Shown in pieces: positions 59,569 to 64,000 of a stretch of DNA of 64,000 nucleotides. Below the pieces are notes generated by a model. That model worked only from the letters and a program-made list of their open reading frames with translations, was not told the DNA's origin and ran no database searches. The DNA lies in assembly GCA_036351055.1 (NCBI GenBank), contig JAZBOH010000208.1, positions 4,318 to 68,317 on the forward strand, written 5' to 3'. The position numbers and the translations under genes were made by a program. Every line of letters starts with the position of its first letter. The stretch's first letter is position 1. Source of the DNA: JABDPF01 sp036351055 (GTDB lineage Bacteria; Pseudomonadota; Gammaproteobacteria; Xanthomonadales; SZUA-36).

Positions 59569-60582
59569 ATGCAGCATTTTTTGAGCACCATCGACTGGTC
59601 GCGCGGGGAATTGGACGAGCTCCTTAAAGCCGCCGCCGATCTCAAGCAGGATCCCATCCGGGACAGCATGAAGGGCAAGTCCATCGCCTTGCTGTTTCTC
59701 AACCCGTCGATGCGCACGCGGACATCTTTCGAGCTCGGCATGCAGCAATTGGGTGGTATCGCCATCGTGCTGCAGCCCGGCAAGGACGCCTGGGGTGTCG
59801 AATTCGAGCCCGGGGCCATCATGGACGGGGATGCCGAGGAACACATCGCTGAAGTCGCCGGTGTTCTGTCACGGTATTGCGACCTGATTGGTATCCGCGC
59901 CTTTCCCTTGTTCAAGGACTGGTCAAGAGACCGCGAAGACCGGGTGATCAGGACCCTGGCGAAGTATTCCTCGGTGCCGGTCATCAACATGGAAACCATC
60001 GTGCATCCCTGCCAGGAGATGGCGTTGATGCTGACCCTGAAAGAACGCCTTGGTGTGGTGAAAAACCGCAAGTTCCTGCTGACCTGGACCTGGCACCCGC
60101 GCCCCCTGAACACCGCCGTGGCCAACTCGGCCCTGCTGATCGCCAGTAAATTCGGCATGGACGTCACCCTGCTATGCCCCGAAGAGGCCTACCGCCTGGA
60201 TCCGCAGTTCGAAAACGCCGCAACACAGTTTTCCCGTGACAATGGAGGCAGCTTCGAGGTGACACATGACATCGAAGCCGCCTATACCGGGGCCGATGTC
60301 GTTTACGCCAAGAGTTGGGGCGCCCTTCCTTTTTACGGCCGTCCCGAGGACGAGTGGGAACGGCGTAAGAACTACCGGCATTTCATCGTTGACGAGGAAA
60401 AAATGGCGATGACCAACAGCGCGCTGTTCAGCCATTGCCTGCCGCTTCGTCGCAATGTAAAAGCGACGGATGGTGTCATGGATGCCGACTATTGCGTCGC
60501 CATCGACGAGGCAGAAAATCGTCTGCATGTGCAGAAGGCCATCATGAATCGCCTGCTTGGTGCCGCACCCAGGCGCTTCTAG
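59569..60582 (+). CDS. argF': N-acetylornithine carbamoyltransferase
   Basis: This transcarbamylase acts on N-acetyl-L-ornithine, giving N-acetylcitrulline, instead of on ornithine. The 337 residues fit the xanthomonad-type enzyme (about 339). The carbamoyl-phosphate site is SMRTRTS (47-53), where ordinary transcarbamylases have STRTR. Further landmarks are IVHPCQEMALML, TWTWHPRPLNTAVANSAL, which is typical of acetylornithine enzymes, and HCLPLRRNVKATDGVMD. An acetylcitrulline deacetylase gene two genes downstream confirms the pathway. It has GGAG 9 nt before the ATG and is the first structural gene after the attenuator. Confidence 0.93.
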   Translation: MQHFLSTIDWSRGELDELLKAAADLKQDPIRDSMKGKSIALLFLNPSMRTRTSFELGMQQLGGIAIVLQPGKDAWGVEFEPGAIMDGDAEEHIAEVAGVLSRYCDLIGIRAFPLFKDWSRDREDRVIRTLAKYSSVPVINMETIVHPCQEMALMLTLKERLGVVKNRKFLLTWTWHPRPLNTAVANSALLIASKFGMDVTLLCPEEAYRLDPQFENAATQFSRDNGGSFEVTHDIEAAYTGADVVYAKSWGALPFYGRPEDEWERRKNYRHFIVDEEKMAMTNSALFSHCLPLRRNVKATDGVMDADYCVAIDEAENRLHVQKAIMNRLLGAAPRRF

Positions 60583-60622
60583 GGCCAGGCAAAAGAATTC
60601 AAACAAGACAGAGTTGACCGAC

Positions 60623-61822
60623 ATGAAAGAAAAAATCGTATTGGCCTTTTCCGGTGGACTGGATACCAGTTACTGCGTGCTGGACCTGGTGCAGAAAGGT
60701 TTCGAAGTGCATACCGCGTTTATCGATACTGGCGGGGTGGATGATGCCGAACGCGAGTATATCCACAACCGGGCCATCAGCCTGGGTGCGACAGAGCACT
60801 ACGAGATCGACGTGGGTCAGGAAATCTGGGATGAATTTGTTGTACCCCTGGTTTGGAGCCACGCACGAATGCTGGGCGAGTATCCCCTTTTGTGCAGTGA
60901 TCGATACCTCATTGTGAAAAGCTGCCTGGACCTCTGCGACGAGTTGGGAACGAAGAATTTCGGCCATGGTTGTACCGGTATGGGTAACGACCAACTGCGG
61001 TTCGACCAGACGGTCCGCAGCCTTGGTGACTACGTGATCCATGCCCCGATCCGCGACTTGCAGTCGAAAGTCCAGGCCGTGAGAGACTACGAGCTCGATG
61101 TCATGGCGAAGGCCGGAATCGAGGTCGAGGCATCCGCAAGCCGGTATTCGATCAACGCGAACCTGCTGGGCACGACGATCTCCGGCAGTGAAATCGATGA
61201 ATTTCTGCCGCCGGCTGATGGTGCCTGGACACGGACCGCCGGCCGCGAAGACTGGCCGCAGGGCGCCCTGGAAATCCGCATCGCTTTTGAACAGGGTGAA
61301 GCGGTCAGCCTGGATGGCGAGGAAATGGCCGGGCCGGAAATTCTCCGCGCCCTCAACGACAGGCTCGGTGCCTGGGGCGTTGGGCGCCATATCTATACCG
61401 GCGACGTCACCATCGGCCTGAAGGGGCGTATCGCATTTGAATGCCCGGGCATCGATGGCCTGCTGACGGCCCACCAGGCCCTGGAAGACGCCGTTAACAC
61501 CCGCTTCCAGAACCAGTTCCGCAAGCTGATCAGCGACCGCTGGGCCGAGCTCGTGTACAGCGGGTTTTTCTACGAACCGCACAAATTTGACCTCGAAGCT
61601 TACCTGGAAAACTCCCAGGAGATGGTGAGCGGTGAAGTTGTTATCCGCACCGAGGGCGGCTCCGTGATCGCGATCGCCGTGGACACCCCTTACCAGCTGA
61701 AAAACCCGGATGCCATTTACGCGCAGAGTGCCGACTGGACGCCGGAAGAAGCCGTGGGCTTTATCAAGCTGATCGGTCAGAGCACGACGCTAGCCGGAAA
61801 GGTGCGGGGCAGCAAGGAATGA
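60623..61822 (+). CDS. argG: argininosuccinate synthase
   Basis: ArgG condenses citrulline and aspartate with ATP. The 399 residues start at 60623; an in-frame extension to 60557 overlaps argF' and is not similar to the family. The ATP pyrophosphatase P-loop is AFSGGLDTS (8-16). YEIDVGQEIWDEFVVP, FGHGCTGMGNDQLRFD and SRYSINANLLG mark the substrate region. The sequence is more like the xanthomonad branch than E. coli ArgG in its spacing. In the acetylated route, N-acetylcitrulline must be deacetylated before this step. It overlaps argE' by ATGA (61819-61822). Confidence 0.96.
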   Translation: MKEKIVLAFSGGLDTSYCVLDLVQKGFEVHTAFIDTGGVDDAEREYIHNRAISLGATEHYEIDVGQEIWDEFVVPLVWSHARMLGEYPLLCSDRYLIVKSCLDLCDELGTKNFGHGCTGMGNDQLRFDQTVRSLGDYVIHAPIRDLQSKVQAVRDYELDVMAKAGIEVEASASRYSINANLLGTTISGSEIDEFLPPADGAWTRTAGREDWPQGALEIRIAFEQGEAVSLDGEEMAGPEILRALNDRLGAWGVGRHIYTGDVTIGLKGRIAFECPGIDGLLTAHQALEDAVNTRFQNQFRKLISDRWAELVYSGFFYEPHKFDLEAYLENSQEMVSGEVVIRTEGGSVIAIAVDTPYQLKNPDAIYAQSADWTPEEAVGFIKLIGQSTTLAGKVRGSKE

Positions 61823-62904
61823 GTTCAACGGCTCTCCTCGGTCACCTGGAGAAGCTGGTTGCTTGCGACACGCAGAACCCGCCGCGCGAGATAACAGGTG
61901 ACTCGGACATTTTTCAGTACTGCTCCGGCGTGGTCGGATCCGGCTTCAGGGTGGAGGTCCGGGACCATGGTGAAGGCCACGTCAGCTGGTACGCGGTTCG
62001 GGGCGAGCCGGACATCCTGTTCAACGTCCACCTGGACACCGTTCCGGACGGTGAGGGCTGGAAGAGCGATCCTCATGCACTGCGGGTAAAAAATGGCAGG
62101 GCATACGGGCGTGGCAGTTGCGACATCAAGGGCGCGGCTGCCGCACTGCTCACGATCGCCCAGCAGGCTCCGCAGAATATGGCCTTGCTGTTTACTTCCG
62201 ACGAAGAAGGCGCGGGCGGTTGCTGTATCGGGAATTTTCTGGAAACAGGGGAGGGTGAACGCTATCGCCAGGTCATCGTGGCCGAGCCGACAACCTGCCG
62301 GGCAGTGCTTGGCCACCGGGGCTTTCTTTCGGTGAAAACCCGTTTCAGTGGCGAGCCCGGGCATTCGTCCGAGGCCAGGGCGTTGACGGATAATGCAAAC
62401 CACCAGGCGACGCGCTGGGCCGCCGCGGCGCTCGCTGTAGCGGAATCGAGAAAATCTGCTGCCGGCGACCCGGGGAGCTGCATGAATATCGGTATCGTGG
62501 ATGGCGGCAGCAAGAGTAACGTGATTGCAGGCAGCGCTTTTATTCACTGGAGTGCGCGCCTGCAGCCGGGTGAGTCCAACGATGCATTTCTTGAAGAAAT
62601 CCAGGCCTGTGCCGCACCCGGAGACCGGGTGAGTTGGGAGGTTCCTTTCAAGGGTGAGCCCCTTCCTGCCGGTGGACAGGATGATGCCGCAGCCAGCGAT
62701 TTCTGCGCCCGGCATGGATTGCCGCTGGCCGAACCGGTGGACTTCTGGACCGAGGCTTCGCTGTTTTCCGCGGCCGGTCTGCCGGCCATCGTGTTGGGTC
62801 CAGGCGATATCGCACAGGCCCATGCGGCCAACGAATGGGTCGCGCTGGATCAACTGCAGCAGGCCTATGAACTGTACAGTGGAGTGGTGAACCGCAATGG
62901 CTGA
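61819..62904 (+). CDS. argE': acetylcitrulline deacetylase (M20 peptidase family)
   Basis: A 361-residue zinc hydrolase of the M20/ArgE-DapE family. Metal-binding landmarks are the His-containing VHLDTVPDG (about 71-79), GRGSCDIKGAAAALL (Asp, about 96-110) and TSDEEGAGG (Glu-Glu). HSSEARALTDNANHQATRW follows GEPGHSSE in the dimerisation domain. The assignment as acetylcitrulline rather than acetylornithine deacetylase rests on the neighbouring N-acetylornithine carbamoyltransferase. Translation is coupled to argG (ATGA), and its end overlaps the next gene by 8 bp. Confidence 0.9.
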   Translation: MSSTALLGHLEKLVACDTQNPPREITGDSDIFQYCSGVVGSGFRVEVRDHGEGHVSWYAVRGEPDILFNVHLDTVPDGEGWKSDPHALRVKNGRAYGRGSCDIKGAAAALLTIAQQAPQNMALLFTSDEEGAGGCCIGNFLETGEGERYRQVIVAEPTTCRAVLGHRGFLSVKTRFSGEPGHSSEARALTDNANHQATRWAAAALAVAESRKSAAGDPGSCMNIGIVDGGSKSNVIAGSAFIHWSARLQPGESNDAFLEEIQACAAPGDRVSWEVPFKGEPLPAGGQDDAAASDFCARHGLPLAEPVDFWTEASLFSAAGLPAIVLGPGDIAQAHAANEWVALDQLQQAYELYSGVVNRNG

Positions 62905-64000
62905 GATCAGAAGTGTCGTCAACCAGGTCCTGAGCCAGCTCGGCACCAGCCGGGAGGCGCGCTACTACCTGGAGCAATACAGCGAAGACGACCTGCAGTT
63001 CGCCGTGATCAAGATTGGCGGCGCGGTGCTGGAAGAGCAACTCAAGCCACTGGCGGCTGCGCTGGGATTCCTGGCCAACCTGGGCCTGATGCCGATCATC
63101 CTGCACGGAGCCGGGCCCCAGCTGGACGTGGCATTGGCGGAAGCGTCCATTCCGACCGTCAAGCGCAAGGGCCTGCGCGTGACCACGCCGGATGTGATGG
63201 AAGTCGCGCGGCCGGTGATTTACCGGGCCAACCGGCGGCTGGTCAGTGCCCTGCAGGACGAGGGCGTCAGGGCAGCCGGCATCCAGCACGGCGTATTTGT
63301 CTGTGACTATCTCGACCGCGATGAACTTGGCCTGGTGGGTGACATCAAGCGTGTCGACCTGGAGGCGGTGCGCGATTCGGTACAGCGCGGAATCCTGCCC
63401 GTCGTGGCCTGCCTGGGTGAAAGCACGACCGGCCAGGTGATGAACATCAATGCCGATATCGCGGCCCGGGAACTGATCTGGGAAGTCGAGCCGCACAAGA
63501 TTATCTTCCTGACCGGCACCGGTGGTCTGCTGGACGAAAACGGCCGCATCATTTCAGCCATCAGCTTGCGCACCGATTACGACTGGCTGATTGCACAGGA
63601 CTGGGTGCACTCCGGCATGCAGCTCAAGCTGGAGCAGATTGGCCAATTGCTCTCGGGATTGCCGGAAAGTGCTTCTGTGTCCATCACATCGGTGGGCAGC
63701 CTGGCCAGGGAACTGTTCACGCATCGCGGCGCCGGAACGCTGATCCGCAGCGGCGAAGAGATCATCGAGTTCAGCGAGTTCAGCCCGGAGCTGAAGAAAA
63801 AAACGACGCGCCTGCTCGAGCAGAGTTTCAGCCGGGTTCTGAGAGGCGACTATTATGCTGGGCTGCCGGTCGAGTGCATATTGGCCAGCGAATCATTCGG
63901 CGCGATGGCCATCGTGCTGAAGGGTATTGACGGCGTGCCGTACCTGGACAAGTTCGCGGTCACCCCGGAAGCCCAGGGGGCGGGACTGGGTGCCGCCGTC
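62897..64000 (+). CDS. argB: bifunctional N-acetylglutamate kinase / N-acetylglutamate synthase, partial
   Basis: 368 codons are present and the gene runs off the window end. The kinase domain (about 1-290) contains FAVIKIGGAVLEE (35-47), ILHGAGPQLD (75-84), NINADIAARELIWE (about 196-209) and FLTGTGGLLDENGR. A GNAT acetyltransferase domain begins near residue 300 (YYAGLPVECILASESFGAMAIVL, then EAQGAGLGAAV). Such kinase-synthase fusions are known from Xanthomonas and relatives and catalyse the first two steps of arginine synthesis, usually with arginine feedback on the kinase. The ATG at 62897 lies 8 bp inside argE'. The rest of the GNAT domain lies beyond the window. Confidence 0.93.
   Translation, partial: MAEIRSVVNQVLSQLGTSREARYYLEQYSEDDLQFAVIKIGGAVLEEQLKPLAAALGFLANLGLMPIILHGAGPQLDVALAEASIPTVKRKGLRVTTPDVMEVARPVIYRANRRLVSALQDEGVRAAGIQHGVFVCDYLDRDELGLVGDIKRVDLEAVRDSVQRGILPVVACLGESTTGQVMNINADIAARELIWEVEPHKIIFLTGTGGLLDENGRIISAISLRTDYDWLIAQDWVHSGMQLKLEQIGQLLSGLPESASVSITSVGSLARELFTHRGAGTLIRSGEEIIEFSEFSPELKKKTTRLLEQSFSRVLRGDYYAGLPVECILASESFGAMAIVLKGIDGVPYLDKFAVTPEAQGAGLGAAV

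Noticed and set aside
61825..62946. 373-codon minus-strand frame opposite argE'
   Set aside because: Antisense to a well-conserved enzyme gene; Arg/Gly/His-rich shadow composition.

Overview
The window is 64 kb of dense, chromosomal-looking gammaproteobacterial DNA of moderately high GC content. No phage, plasmid, insertion-sequence transposase, rRNA, tRNA or CRISPR array was seen. Several traits point to the Xanthomonadales (Lysobacterales) or nearby marine lineages: arginine synthesis through N-acetylornithine carbamoyltransferase, acetylcitrulline deacetylase and a fused acetylglutamate kinase/synthase; tkt-gap-pgk-pyk in a row; an exosortase of the XrtH type; an isolated mnmG; and the yggS-proC-yggT block next to pilTU. 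The taxonomic placement is inference.

Layout. 1-4 kb: 3' end of mnmG, a structured non-coding stretch with a candidate small RNA, an unknown secreted protein, glnS. 4-14 kb: lemA plus an M48 protease, a GMC oxidoreductase, and an RND pump with its fusion protein and an ATP/ADP-antiporter-like MFS protein. A palindromic mobile-element-like repeat lies exactly at the convergent ends of the protease and oxidoreductase genes. 14-20 kb: vitamin B12 uptake (btuD, btuC, and btuB behind a cobalamin riboswitch) with rppH, sufT, apbE and a ygbA-like gene between them. 20-26 kb: fadE, a divergent TetR regulator with a palindromic candidate operator, then an ECF sigma factor / membrane-anchored partner / DUF4097 operon. 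26-30 kb: two overlapping membrane GTPases and a soluble histidine-kinase-like protein. 30-36.5 kb: hemE, aroB, aroK; exosortase H, pdxH, yjbQ; yggT, proC, yggS. 36.6-41 kb: pilT, pilU, a two-component pair and a zinc-ribbon membrane protein. 41-46 kb: two unknown envelope proteins, a thioredoxin-fold protein, a universal stress protein and a sodium:alanine symporter. 46-59.3 kb: central carbon metabolism (tkt, gap, pgk, two DUF4136 lipoproteins, pyk, aceE, aceF, a membrane retropepsin, lpd). 59.4-64 kb: the arginine operon argF', argG, argE', argB/A (cut by the window end).

The strongest finding is just before the arginine operon. A 26-codon reading frame with four consecutive arginine codons (59421-59501) is followed by a perfect intrinsic terminator 18 nt before the argF' start codon. 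A 9-nt segment inside the leader frame repeats the terminator's 3' arm, so it can form a competing antiterminator. This is the layout of a classical ribosome-mediated attenuator, here apparently sensing charged tRNA-Arg. I do not know of a described bacterial case for an arginine operon.

Many genes form translationally coupled operons with ATGA or TGATG overlaps (btuC-btuD, sigma/partner/DUF4097, aroK-aroB, proC-yggT, argG-argE'). The glycolysis, pyruvate dehydrogenase and arginine blocks all run on the plus strand and give a continuous metabolic region from 46 kb to the end.
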